5,098 nucleotides of DNA, taken from assembly GCA_012521935.1 (NCBI GenBank), contig JAAYLJ010000036.1, positions 1-5,098 of the forward strand, in the 5' to 3' direction. Origin of the DNA: Campylobacteraceae bacterium. Its GTDB lineage: Bacteria; Campylobacterota; Campylobacteria; Campylobacterales; Campylobacteraceae. The notes under the pieces are model-generated. The model was not told where the DNA came from. It saw only the letters and a list, made by a program, of their open reading frames with translations, and did no database searches. Below are positions 1-5,098 of the stretch, piece by piece. Every line of letters starts with the position of its first letter. Position 1 is the first letter of the stretch. The position numbers and the translations under genes were made by a program.

Positions 1-82
1 AAACCCTTGAAGCGATATACCCAAACCCTATCATCACATAGAGTGGAAATATTTTAAACAAAAGAGTAAAAAAAAGTGTCAT
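1..82 (-). CDS. Partial 5' end of an AEC-family (auxin efflux carrier-like) membrane transporter
   Basis: The first 27 codons of a gene that leaves the window on the left. Reading down from ATG at 82-80, the frame is open to the edge. It gives a very hydrophobic start (MTLFF...) followed by FKIFPLYVMIGFGYIASRV. A leading hydrophobic helix with an 'FPLYxxIxxGYIAxR' pattern resembles the first membrane segment of AEC-family permeases (Pfam Mem_trans), which export or import organic acids, but 27 residues allow only a family-level guess. The ATG overlaps the TGA stop of the antiporter (ATGA, 79-82). There is only a weak purine-rich site upstream, so translation is probably coupled to the antiporter and the two genes probably share a transcript. 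That a gene starts here is more certain than its family. Confidence 0.6.
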   Translation of the reverse strand, partial: MTLFFTLLFKIFPLYVMIGFGYIASRV

Positions 83-1026
83 AAAAACATCTCTTTATAA
101 AGAAAAGCGTTATACCCAAGATAGCAAGCTAAAAGCACTACTCCACCCAAAAAACCTACGCGATATTTTTTTCCTAAAAACCCAATTCCAAGTAGTAAAA
201 GAAGTAAGGTTACAAAATTCATAAAAACCCAATCTCTATAAAAAAACTCTTTTGCCACACCTTCTATTGGCGATATAACGCCTGCTAATCCCACAACAGC
301 TAAAAGGTTATATATGTTTGAACCCACGATATTCCCAATGGCAATATCGTGCTCTTTTTTAAATACTGCAACCACCGAGGCAGCAAGTTCAGGTAAAGAA
401 GTGCCTAAAGCTATGATGCTTAAGCCTATTATTAGCTCACTTATCCCCATCTCTAAAGCTAGATTTTTTGCCCCCCAAAGTAAAATCTTTGAACTAAAAA
501 TAAGTAATATTAATCCAAAAAATATCCAAAAAATTGCTATTTTTAAATCTATTTTCTCTTCTGTTGCTTCATTTTTTCCACCTGTTGCTACTTTTAACAT
601 CCAAAAAAGAAAAACCATTAAAACCACAAGCAAAATCCCACCCTCAAGCCTAGTCACTTTTAAATCCCAAAATATAAACCCACTCAAAAGCGAAATTGCT
701 ATCAAAAAGGGCATCTCTTTTTTTAAAACTCTTTGGTTTAGAGCTAATGGAGTAAGTAAGGCCGTAACACCTAAAATAAGAGTGATATTTATGATATTTG
801 ACCCTATGGCATTCCCAAGAGCTATAGATGCATCTCCTTGCCATGCTGCGGTTGCTGAAACAACCATTTCTGGAGCACTTGTACCAAAACCAACAACCAC
901 CATCCCTATAATTAAAGTTGGAAACCTCAATCTTTTTGCTAATTTAGCTGATCCATCTATAAATCTATCTGCACTCCACACTAAAAGCAAAATACCAACA
1001 ATTAAAGCAGAAATATACATAAGCAT
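79..1026 (-). CDS. Calcium/sodium antiporter, CaCA family (YrbG-like)
   Basis: A 315-residue inner-membrane exchanger expected to move Ca2+ out of the cell in exchange for Na+ (or a related cation pair). It shows the family's two inverted alpha repeats. Repeat 1 is GFGTSAPE at residues 46-53 with GNAIGSN at 71-77; repeat 2 is ALGTSLPE at 206-213 with GNIVGSN at 231-237. Glu53 and Glu213, with Asn80 and Asn240, fall where the ion-binding acidic and amide residues of archaeal NCX sit. Position 240 is Asn, where I recall an Asp in NCX_Mj, as is usual in the YrbG group. About ten hydrophobic helices are split by a polar loop at about 146-162 (ATGGKNEATEEKID). Length is normal. ATG 1026 is preferred over the in-frame ATG at 1020 because AGGA (1036-1033) lies 6 bases upstream of it. 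The gene overlaps the AEC-like gene by 4 bases and is divergent from moaC. The transported ion is inferred from family only. Confidence 0.93.
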   Translation of the reverse strand: MLMYISALIVGILLLVWSADRFIDGSAKLAKRLRFPTLIIGMVVVGFGTSAPEMVVSATAAWQGDASIALGNAIGSNIINITLILGVTALLTPLALNQRVLKKEMPFLIAISLLSGFIFWDLKVTRLEGGILLVVLMVFLFWMLKVATGGKNEATEEKIDLKIAIFWIFFGLILLIFSSKILLWGAKNLALEMGISELIIGLSIIALGTSLPELAASVVAVFKKEHDIAIGNIVGSNIYNLLAVVGLAGVISPIEGVAKEFFYRDWVFMNFVTLLLLLLGIGFLGKKYRVGFLGGVVLLACYLGYNAFLYKEMFL

Positions 1027-1052
1027 TTAAGTTCCTAAAAAGTAAATAGAAG

Positions 1053-1072
1053 TCTATAAAATGGGTATTGTA
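1053..1072 (-). promoter_or_regulatory. Candidate promoter elements for the antiporter gene
   Basis: Two -10-like hexamers lie on the minus strand upstream of the antiporter: TACAAT (1072-1067) and TATAGA (1058-1053). Neither has a good -35 at 16-18 bases, which is common for housekeeping promoters in Campylobacterota. The choice between them is not resolvable by eye. Confidence 0.25.
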
Positions 1073-1111
1073 TTAAAATATTTGTTAAAACTCTATTTAG
1101 CCCTTTTCAGG

Positions 1112-1117
1112 TACAAT
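1112..1117 (+). promoter_or_regulatory. Candidate -10 element for the moaC operon
   Basis: TACAAT at 1112-1117 is preceded by GG and a T-rich stretch (CCCTTTTCAG). It would start transcription near 1124, giving a leader of about 19 bases that contains the moaC ribosome binding site AGAGGA (1133-1138). No convincing -35 box is visible. A leader this short leaves no room for a Moco riboswitch. Confidence 0.35.
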
Positions 1118-1142
1118 AAGCTTAAAATTATAAGAGGAAAAT

Positions 1143-1625
1143 ATGAAATTAACGCATTTAGATAGCAAAAATCACCCAACTATGGTGGATGTTTCAAGTA
1201 AAGCAAATACCACTAGAGTGGCTGTTGCTAGTGGTACAATAAAAATGAGTCAAGATGCATACGATGCCATAGTAGAAGAGAGAACTAAAAAAGGGCCTGT
1301 TTTGCAAACAGCCATCATCGCTGCTATTGCTGGAAGTAAAAAAACCCCAGATTTAATTCCTATGTGCCACCCACTTCTTTTAACTAATGTGTATTGTGAT
1401 GTTGAAGAGTTGCCAAATCTTCCAGGTTTTAAACTAAGCGTAACAGCCAAACTAAGTGGACAAACAGGGGTTGAGATGGAAGCACTAACAGGAGCTAGCA
1501 TTGGGCTTTTAACCATATATGACATGGTAAAAGCGATAGACAAAGGAATGATCATATCAAATGTCCAACTTGAAAAGAAAAGTGGAGGCAAAAGTGGCGA
1601 CTATTTGCGAACTGAATCTAACTAA
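1143..1625 (+). CDS. moaC: Cyclic pyranopterin monophosphate synthase MoaC
   Basis: MoaC converts the MoaA product 3',8-cyclo-7,8-dihydro-GTP into cyclic pyranopterin monophosphate, the first stable intermediate of molybdenum cofactor synthesis, in the cytoplasm. The 160 residues match the family length (E. coli 161) and align with a one-residue offset. Signature segments are MVDVSSK at 14-20, MCHP at 74-77 and TGVEMEALTGASIGLLTIYD at 108-127, then MVKAIDK (128-134) and the C-terminal KKSGGKSGDY. Residues matching the E. coli active site from memory are Lys50, Lys66, His76, Glu111, Glu113, Asp127 and Lys130; all are present, so the enzyme should be active. The start is supported by AGAGGA four bases upstream of ATG. 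It is the first gene of a plus-strand operon, and its last 32 bases overlap the next gene. No other moa or moe gene is in the window. Confidence 0.97.
   Translation: MKLTHLDSKNHPTMVDVSSKANTTRVAVASGTIKMSQDAYDAIVEERTKKGPVLQTAIIAAIAGSKKTPDLIPMCHPLLLTNVYCDVEELPNLPGFKLSVTAKLSGQTGVEMEALTGASIGLLTIYDMVKAIDKGMIISNVQLEKKSGGKSGDYLRTESN
1584..1588 (+). promoter_or_regulatory. Shine-Dalgarno site inside moaC that sets the DUF493 start
   Basis: GGAGG lies five bases before GTG 1594, inside the moaC coding sequence. This spacing is ideal and decides between the GTG start and an upstream in-frame ATG at 1561, which has no comparable site. Confidence 0.8.
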
Positions 1626-1872
1626 AAACAACCCCGATATTAGCTATCCATGCTTTTGGGAATATAAGATAATCTTTTTAAGCCAAGTGGATCAAAAAGA
1701 GGTTATTTATGATATTCTCAAAGATAAAGAGTTCAAACTAACCCCTTCAAAAAAGAGTAAAAAGGGGAGTTATGAGAGTTCAAATTTAACTGTTTTTGTA
1801 AAAAGTGAAGATGAAAGAAAGGCTATATTTAGCGCCTTAAAAGCTAAGCCTACAATAAAATTTGTCTTATAA
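1594..1872 (+). CDS. DUF493 / YbeD-HP0495 family small protein
   Basis: A 92-residue protein beginning (M)ATICELNLT, with YPCFWEYKIIF at 18-28, a KKSKKGSYESSNLTVFV segment at about 54-69, SEDERKAIFSAL at 71-82 and a short final strand PTIKFVL. This order of strand, helix, two strands, helix, strand fits the small ferredoxin-like (ACT-like) fold of the DUF493 family (YbeD in E. coli, HP0495 in Helicobacter), whose members are about 85-95 residues and have no settled function. A regulatory, ligand-sensing or protein-binding role is a guess from the fold. The GTG start is chosen over ATG 1561 because of the GGAGG site and because the family begins just before the Y-P-x-F-W-E-Y block; the extra 11 residues would be moaC sequence read in another frame. 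It overlaps moaC by 32 bases and ends 9 bases before the next gene, so it is clearly co-transcribed. Confidence 0.85.
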   Translation: MATICELNLTKNNPDISYPCFWEYKIIFLSQVDQKEVIYDILKDKEFKLTPSKKSKKGSYESSNLTVFVKSEDERKAIFSALKAKPTIKFVL

Positions 1873-1881
1873 GGAAAAGGT

Positions 1882-3093
1882 ATGCAAAACTCAAAATCTA
1901 TTTTTCTCCAATCTCTAAAAGAGAATAAGGAAAGCCCTAGACTTGAATTTTTAATCTGTAAAGATGTAGAAGAGATAGCCACTAAAAAACTACAGCGCTT
2001 AAAAAGTGATGCGTATATTCAAAAAAGAGTTAGAGAACTTTTTGAAATCTTTTATGAAGCATTGAAGGAAGAAGATTTAATAAATGAAAAGCATGTAGCT
2101 AGCGTCATTGACGGACTTATTAAATCTGCAAGCGCAAATGAAACCTCGCTTCTTTTCACTCGTATTTATGAAAAAGAGCAATTGGAAAAATGGATTGATG
2201 ATCAAAGATTACAGATAAAAAACTTAATTCAACTAACATATGAAAATTTAGAAGAGTTTATAAAAGATGGGGTAGCAAAAACTGCTCTTCAAGATTCAAA
2301 ACTTCGTGGCATTGAAATGCTTGGAATCTTAAAAGAGACCACCCAAGAAGCTCTTTTAACAACCGTTGAAAAGGGTGATGATATTTTAGATACGGTTTTA
2401 GAAATTACAAAATCCATCTCATATCAAGCCATTAATGAGGGTGACTTTACAAAAGAGCGCTTCTTAGACATCGCTAAAGCCATAGTGGAAGTGTGCATTG
2501 AAACTGCTGATGCTAGCCAAGCTTTTGCTAAAGAACTGTTAAATGGTGGGGTTCATGGAACTAAAGAGGGTATTGTAAAAGCAGTAGAAAAATTTAAAAA
2601 TGATCTTAAATTTGCCCCAGAAGAGGTTGAAGCTTTGCTAGATAGGGACTTAAGTGAAACAAGAAAAGAACTTATAAAAATTGAAGATGAGTATATTCAA
2701 ATGCTTAAAAATTTATCTAAAAAAAGTAGTGGGGTTAGTAAAGAGATATTAGAAGAGATTATTGATGAAGAGTTTGACACAGCTTTTGCAAGGATTCAAA
2801 GAAGTAGTTATGAAGCTAGAGAAGCCATCACTGAAAGACTTGAAGAGCTTAGAAAAAATGCTTCAATTTTTGAAAAAGAGTTTAAAGAAAAAGCTTCAAA
2901 AAGAGTTGAAGAGTTAAAAAAAGAGATAGGTGAGCTTGAAAAAAGAGCTGGCGAAAAGTTTGAAAGCTTAAAAAATAGCCCTAAAACAAAAGAGGCAAAA
3001 ATGCTAGGAATTAGGGCGTGGGAAGTTGCAAAAGGGATTGTAAGTGGTGCAATCCAAGGTGCAAGAGGTGCTATGAAAAAAGACGATAGCTAA
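1882..3093 (+). CDS. Uncharacterised long helical, charged protein with two glycine-zipper motifs (possibly DUF6781)
   Basis: A 403-residue protein without signal peptide or classical membrane span. It is very rich in Lys, Glu and Leu, contains few prolines, and is predicted almost entirely helical. Residues 256-370 look like coiled coil, densest at about 311-365 (EAREAITERLEELRKN..., KRVEELKKEIGELEKRAGEK). Two GxxxGxxxG motifs stand out: Gly222/226/230 (GGVHGTKEGIVKAVEKFK) and, at the C-terminus, Gly385/389/393 (VAKGIVSGAIQGARGAMKK). Each carries an '(K/E)GIV' core in an amphipathic helix, which suggests helix packing, oligomerisation or peripheral membrane or surface binding, as seen in phasin-like and LEA-like proteins. 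It resembles uncharacterised Campylobacterota proteins that I recall as DUF6781; this is unverified. AGGA (1872-1875), 6 bases before ATG, overlaps the upstream stop. It is the third gene of the moaC operon, and its stop overlaps the convergent pmp3 stop by 4 bases. No function is assigned. Confidence 0.88.
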   Translation: MQNSKSIFLQSLKENKESPRLEFLICKDVEEIATKKLQRLKSDAYIQKRVRELFEIFYEALKEEDLINEKHVASVIDGLIKSASANETSLLFTRIYEKEQLEKWIDDQRLQIKNLIQLTYENLEEFIKDGVAKTALQDSKLRGIEMLGILKETTQEALLTTVEKGDDILDTVLEITKSISYQAINEGDFTKERFLDIAKAIVEVCIETADASQAFAKELLNGGVHGTKEGIVKAVEKFKNDLKFAPEEVEALLDRDLSETRKELIKIEDEYIQMLKNLSKKSSGVSKEILEEIIDEEFDTAFARIQRSSYEAREAITERLEELRKNASIFEKEFKEKASKRVEELKKEIGELEKRAGEKFESLKNSPKTKEAKMLGIRAWEVAKGIVSGAIQGARGAMKKDDS

Positions 3094-3254
3094 CTATTTT
3101 TAGTTACAACAAATAAGGCATGCACCATTCCAGGGAAGAAAAAACATAGGGTTAAAATCAAATTTATCCAAAATGTTGGCATGATCCCTTTTTTTAAAAA
3201 TACTGCAACTGGCGGTAAAAATATTGCCAAAAGAATTAAAACTAACCTACTCAT
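3090..3254 (-). CDS. Pmp3/YqaE (UPF0057) family small membrane protein
   Basis: A 54-residue gene on the minus strand. The start MSRLVLILLAIFLPPVAVFL is followed by KKGIMPTFWINLILTLCFFF, then PGMVHALFVVTKNS. It has the full Pmp3 pattern: a first hydrophobic helix ending in LPPVAVFLKKG (residues 13-23), then FWINLILT (28-35) and a second helix with PGMVHALFVV (41-50). In yeast and plants, members of this family affect membrane potential and salt tolerance; bacterial members (YqaE in E. coli) are small inner-membrane proteins of unclear role, often stress-induced. ATG 3254 has an excellent AAGGA (3264-3260) five bases upstream. It lies 48 bases downstream of the barrel gene on the same strand, separated by a 13-bp inverted repeat, and its TAG overlaps the stop of the convergent helical-protein gene (3090-3093). 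The family call is strong for so short a gene. Confidence 0.9.
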   Translation of the reverse strand: MSRLVLILLAIFLPPVAVFLKKGIMPTFWINLILTLCFFFPGMVHALFVVTKNS

Positions 3255-3264
3255 TATCTTCCTT

Positions 3265-3306
3265 TTAAATTTTGGCCCATTTTATCATAAATAGGCCAAA
3301 ATTTAA
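3265..3306. repeat. Perfect 13-bp inverted repeat (TTAAATTTTGGCC / GGCCAAAATTTAA)
   Basis: Arms at 3265-3277 and 3294-3306 are exact reverse complements, separated by 16 bases. The right arm includes the stop codon of the barrel gene. The left arm ends one base short of the AAGGA ribosome binding site of the pmp3 gene. An RNA hairpin could form on either strand, but the bases after the GGCC core are AAAATTTAA and not a U-run, so it is not a standard intrinsic terminator. The 16-base spacer contains TATGAT and TAAAAT (minus strand), which could serve as a -10 for pmp3. That would make the arms a possible operator. It could also act as an mRNA 3'-end stabiliser for the barrel transcript. Confidence 0.8.
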
Positions 3307-4808
3307 TACCTATACCTTAAGCTAAGTCTTAAATCTGATGCACTTTTAACTGCCCCTGGAGTATCACTTGTTTTTTGAGGTGTGCCAGTTTGTCCAAAGA
3401 ACATATCGCTTCCAGTATATTTATAATCCATATATGTATAGCGAATTTGAGCCGTTAGATTTTTTCCAAGAAGAGGTAAAATATAGTATGTCTCATATGC
3501 ACTACCTCTTGTTGCAAGCTTAGAGCCAACCAAGGTATCCTCTCCATAAGTAAAGCTTCTCCAATACTTACTGCCATAGTTGTACTCAAAACCTATCTTA
3601 TCTTGATTTAAAAATCCAGGAATTTGAACTCCTGCATAAAATGAGTGTCCTGTCTTCTTATCTGGGCTTCCAAGCATCTCTTTTAATTGGTCAATTGTTC
3701 CACTATTTGGGTCAACCAAAACACCATGTGTACCTTTTGGATCTGTTTTATTAAACGCATATGAAGCAAAAACTGTAGTATCCATTAAAAAATCATTTTC
3801 ATATGAAAGCCCACTAACTTGTAAAGATAAAGACCCACCAGTCATATCCCCAACACTTTTCATTTTTGCAGAATAATTACCTGGAGTACCATCTATGTCT
3901 GCGCCCATCATATTCCATCCCTTAAATAGGTTTGCCATGAGCGTGTATTGGCCATCATTATAAAGTTGCATTAAAAGCCCAGCTAAATCCATATTTGCTG
4001 AGTCAAGATCTCCCTTAATATAATTAGGCTGATAAAAGTTATGTGGATCTAGAGGTATCATTGAGTAACCTGTAAATGCACCATATCTTGTATCAGCTTT
4101 TGAATTACCCCTTCCAAGGCAAAGTTTAAAATACATTCCAGCAATTCCAGTTAATTTTTCAACATTAAACATAAAGCTTGCCCCATCAAACTCCATATTT
4201 ATATTGTGCCCCACAGGAGATGCTGGATCTGCATTATCTTCTCTTAAATTTACTAAAAATCCATCAACAGAGGGTCTTCTACCAAAACTAACGGTATAAT
4301 CAACCTCGCCCATCTGCCCAAAATAGATAAAGTATGCTTCTCTTAATTTAATCGTAGTATCACTTGGAGACTGCGTTCCATACCAATCCATAGCTTGATA
4401 TGGATTCATTGCACTTGAGTTATTTGATCCAAAAAGTTTATAAGCCCCAAGAGCTCCTCTAAAGACTAAATCATCTCTTGGCTGAGCAGACATATTTAAT
4501 ATAAGTTTATTTGTCCAAACGCCATTTGAGAGATCTTTTACTCCAGGTGCATTCTTATTTAACTTATAATCTAAATGATCATATGCGGTTCTAAAGTCAA
4601 TATTAAACTTAACATTGTCCCCGCCAGTATGAGCTTTAATCTCACTTATTTGCCTATTGAGTGCGTTTATGTTGATAGATTGTTGGGCGGCTTTTAACTC
4701 CTCTATCTGCTTCTTCATCTCTTCTAATTGCGCACTTATATCTTCATTTGCAAATGAATAGGTTATGAGAGCTGTACCAATCAAAACTGGTGCTATTAAC
4801 TTCTTCAT
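3303..4808 (-). CDS. DUF3373-family outer-membrane beta-barrel (porin-like) protein
   Basis: A 501-residue exported protein. A Sec signal peptide (MKKLIAPVLIGTALITYSFA) is probably cut after Ala20. Residues 22-59 form a short coiled coil (ISAQLEEMKKQIEELKAA, then INALNRQISEIKAH), followed by a long stretch of alternating hydrophobic/polar strands with Gly-, Asp- and Asn-rich loops. The protein ends in LRLSLRYRY; a final aromatic residue is the usual signal for barrel insertion by the BAM machinery. The pattern fits the DUF3373 family, known mainly from Campylobacterota, whose substrates are undefined; an outer-membrane channel is inferred. The coiled coil may trimerise in the periplasm or contact the cell wall. 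ATG 4808 is chosen because AAGGAGG (4819-4813) is four bases upstream and the signal peptide begins there; an ATG at 4829 would translate through that site. The one cysteine in the mature part is Cys230. The gene appears monocistronic or reads into pmp3. Confidence 0.88.
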   Translation of the reverse strand: MKKLIAPVLIGTALITYSFANEDISAQLEEMKKQIEELKAAQQSININALNRQISEIKAHTGGDNVKFNIDFRTAYDHLDYKLNKNAPGVKDLSNGVWTNKLILNMSAQPRDDLVFRGALGAYKLFGSNNSSAMNPYQAMDWYGTQSPSDTTIKLREAYFIYFGQMGEVDYTVSFGRRPSVDGFLVNLREDNADPASPVGHNINMEFDGASFMFNVEKLTGIAGMYFKLCLGRGNSKADTRYGAFTGYSMIPLDPHNFYQPNYIKGDLDSANMDLAGLLMQLYNDGQYTLMANLFKGWNMMGADIDGTPGNYSAKMKSVGDMTGGSLSLQVSGLSYENDFLMDTTVFASYAFNKTDPKGTHGVLVDPNSGTIDQLKEMLGSPDKKTGHSFYAGVQIPGFLNQDKIGFEYNYGSKYWRSFTYGEDTLVGSKLATRGSAYETYYILPLLGKNLTAQIRYTYMDYKYTGSDMFFGQTGTPQKTSDTPGAVKSASDLRLSLRYRY

Positions 4809-4812
4809 GTCT

Positions 4813-4819
4813 CCTCCTT
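4813..4819 (-). promoter_or_regulatory. Strong Shine-Dalgarno site that sets the barrel-protein start
   Basis: AAGGAGG (4819-4813, minus strand) lies four bases before ATG 4808. It is a full anti-16S match, consistent with an abundant outer-membrane protein, and it rules out the longer reading from 4829. Confidence 0.85.
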
Positions 4820-4843
4820 TTGGATACACAAGTATTCGTTTTT

Positions 4844-4920
4844 CTTATACTTACTTTTGAATAGTACCTTAGTAGATATTAAATAATTTTAAAATTTTAG
4901 GATAAAAATAAAATTTAATT
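4844..4920 (-). promoter_or_regulatory. AT-rich promoter region of the barrel gene
   Basis: Minus-strand -10 candidates are TATAAG (4849-4844) and TACTAT (4866-4861). The best, TATAAG, would give a leader of about 28 bases. Upstream, 4878-4920 is almost pure A+T and includes the 12-bp palindrome AATTTTAAAATT (4885-4896), which looks like an UP-type or curved-DNA element. No clear -35 and no good Fur box is visible. Confidence 0.35.
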
Positions 4921-4961
4921 AATATTTTTGTTAAGTTTATTTAGAAAGGCTTATGCAGTAA

Positions 4962-5036
4962 AAAGGAGGACTCTTCGCCAAAGATATTAAGTTTTTAGGT
5001 ACATATAGAAAAGACAGCTACAGAGTAAACATTTAA
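4962..5036 (+). pseudogene. Possible remnant: 24-codon open frame with an orphan Shine-Dalgarno
   Basis: From just after a TAA at 4959 the frame reads KGGLFAKDIKFLGTYRKDSY then RVNI and stops at TAA 5034-5036. The composition looks like the natural tail of a protein rather than random AT-rich translation. AAGGAGG (4963-4969) sits at the front, but no ATG, GTG or TTG follows within 5-10 bases in any frame. I do not recognise the family. It could be the 3' scar of a deleted gene or simple coincidence; the evidence is weak. Confidence 0.25.
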
Positions 5037-5071
5037 ATCTTAATTTGTATTTTATTAATGAAGGTTTAACT

Positions 5072-5098
5072 ACTCACCACTCACCATCAACTATCAAC
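5072..5098. repeat. Degenerate heptanucleotide tandem repeat, cut by the window edge
   Basis: Four consecutive 7-base units can be read: ACTCACC, ACTCACC, ATCAACT and ATCAAC(-). The first two are identical, and the others keep the register with substitutions. The array may continue past the window. Short heptad arrays of this kind occur in intergenic DNA of several bacterial groups; their function is unknown. Confidence 0.5.

Larger units (their letters stand above)
4921..5098. other. Right-edge stretch without a complete gene
   Basis: No complete coding region is found on either strand. It holds a short plus-strand open frame (4962-5036) behind an AAGGAGG motif but with no start codon at the right distance, and degenerate 7-base tandem repeats at the edge (5072-5098). 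It may be the upstream region of a neighbour beyond the window or a site of past gene decay. Confidence 0.5.

Noticed and set aside
314..1030. Long plus-strand open frame across the antiporter gene
   Set aside because: It is the antisense shadow of a clear CaCA exchanger; its translation is rich in Ser, Pro, Ile and Lys with no family pattern and no ribosome binding site.
1118..1142. Moco riboswitch or other leader RNA before moaC
   Set aside because: The gap between the likely start of transcription and the moaC ATG is too short to hold a structured riboswitch.
1250..1591. Minus-strand open frame inside moaC
   Set aside because: It lies wholly opposite a gene with all MoaC active-site residues and has no start signal or recognisable domain.
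1561..1593. ATG 1561 as the start of the DUF493 gene
   Set aside because: No Shine-Dalgarno precedes it and the extra residues are just moaC read out of frame; GTG 1594 has GGAGG at five bases.
3091..3106. Small hairpin TAACTA-TTTT-TAGTTA at the convergent gene ends, as a terminator
   Set aside because: The stem is only six base pairs, five or six of them A-T, with no U-run after it; it probably arises from the AT-rich coding ends.
3265..3306. The 13-bp inverted repeat as a classic bidirectional intrinsic terminator
   Set aside because: The arm order is TTTTGGCC...GGCCAAAA, so no U-tract follows the stem on either strand; kept as an inverted repeat of unknown role.
4809..4829. ATG 4829 as the start of the barrel protein
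   Set aside because: The extra MYPKGGD is the translated ribosome binding site and would spoil the signal peptide's normal MKK start.
4885..4896. AATTTTAAAATT palindrome as a regulator site
   Set aside because: In sequence that is almost pure A+T, such palindromes are expected by chance, and no known box is matched.

Overview
The window is AT-rich, gene-dense bacterial DNA. The DUF3373-type outer-membrane barrel protein, the moaC/DUF493 pair and the overall protein character point to Campylobacterota (the former Epsilonproteobacteria). I cannot name the genus from sequence alone. No rRNA, tRNA, CRISPR array, transposase or phage gene is visible. Most of the window looks like ordinary chromosome.

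Layout, left to right. (1) A minus-strand pair of membrane transporters: a CaCA-family Na+/Ca2+ antiporter (79-1026), followed by the first 27 codons of a second transporter that looks like the AEC (auxin efflux carrier) family. It starts in an ATGA overlap with the antiporter stop and runs off the left edge. (2) A short divergent promoter region (1027-1142). (3) A tight plus-strand operon: moaC (molybdenum cofactor synthesis), a DUF493/YbeD-like small protein starting at GTG 1594 inside the moaC end, and a 403-residue, almost wholly helical, charged protein of unknown function carrying two GxxxGxxxG glycine-zipper motifs. (4) On the minus strand, a 54-codon Pmp3/YqaE-type two-helix membrane peptide (3090-3254), whose stop overlaps the stop of the helical protein. 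(5) A perfect 13-bp inverted repeat (3265-3306) covering the end of the next gene and touching the ribosome binding site of the Pmp3 gene. (6) A 501-residue outer-membrane barrel protein with signal peptide and coiled coil (3303-4808, minus). (7) A right-hand region of about 290 bases with no complete gene: AT-rich promoter DNA, a short open frame behind an orphan Shine-Dalgarno sequence, and degenerate 7-base tandem repeats at the very edge.

How the genes fit together. MoaC is the only gene with a firm biochemical role: molybdopterin supports the molybdo- and tungsto-enzymes used in respiration in this phylum. The downstream DUF493 and helical proteins are translationally linked to it but need not share the pathway. 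The antiporter, the AEC-like protein, the Pmp3 peptide and the barrel protein are all envelope or transport functions. The least explained items are the helical glycine-zipper protein and the palindrome between the barrel gene and pmp3. I do not see a clear new defence or mobile system.
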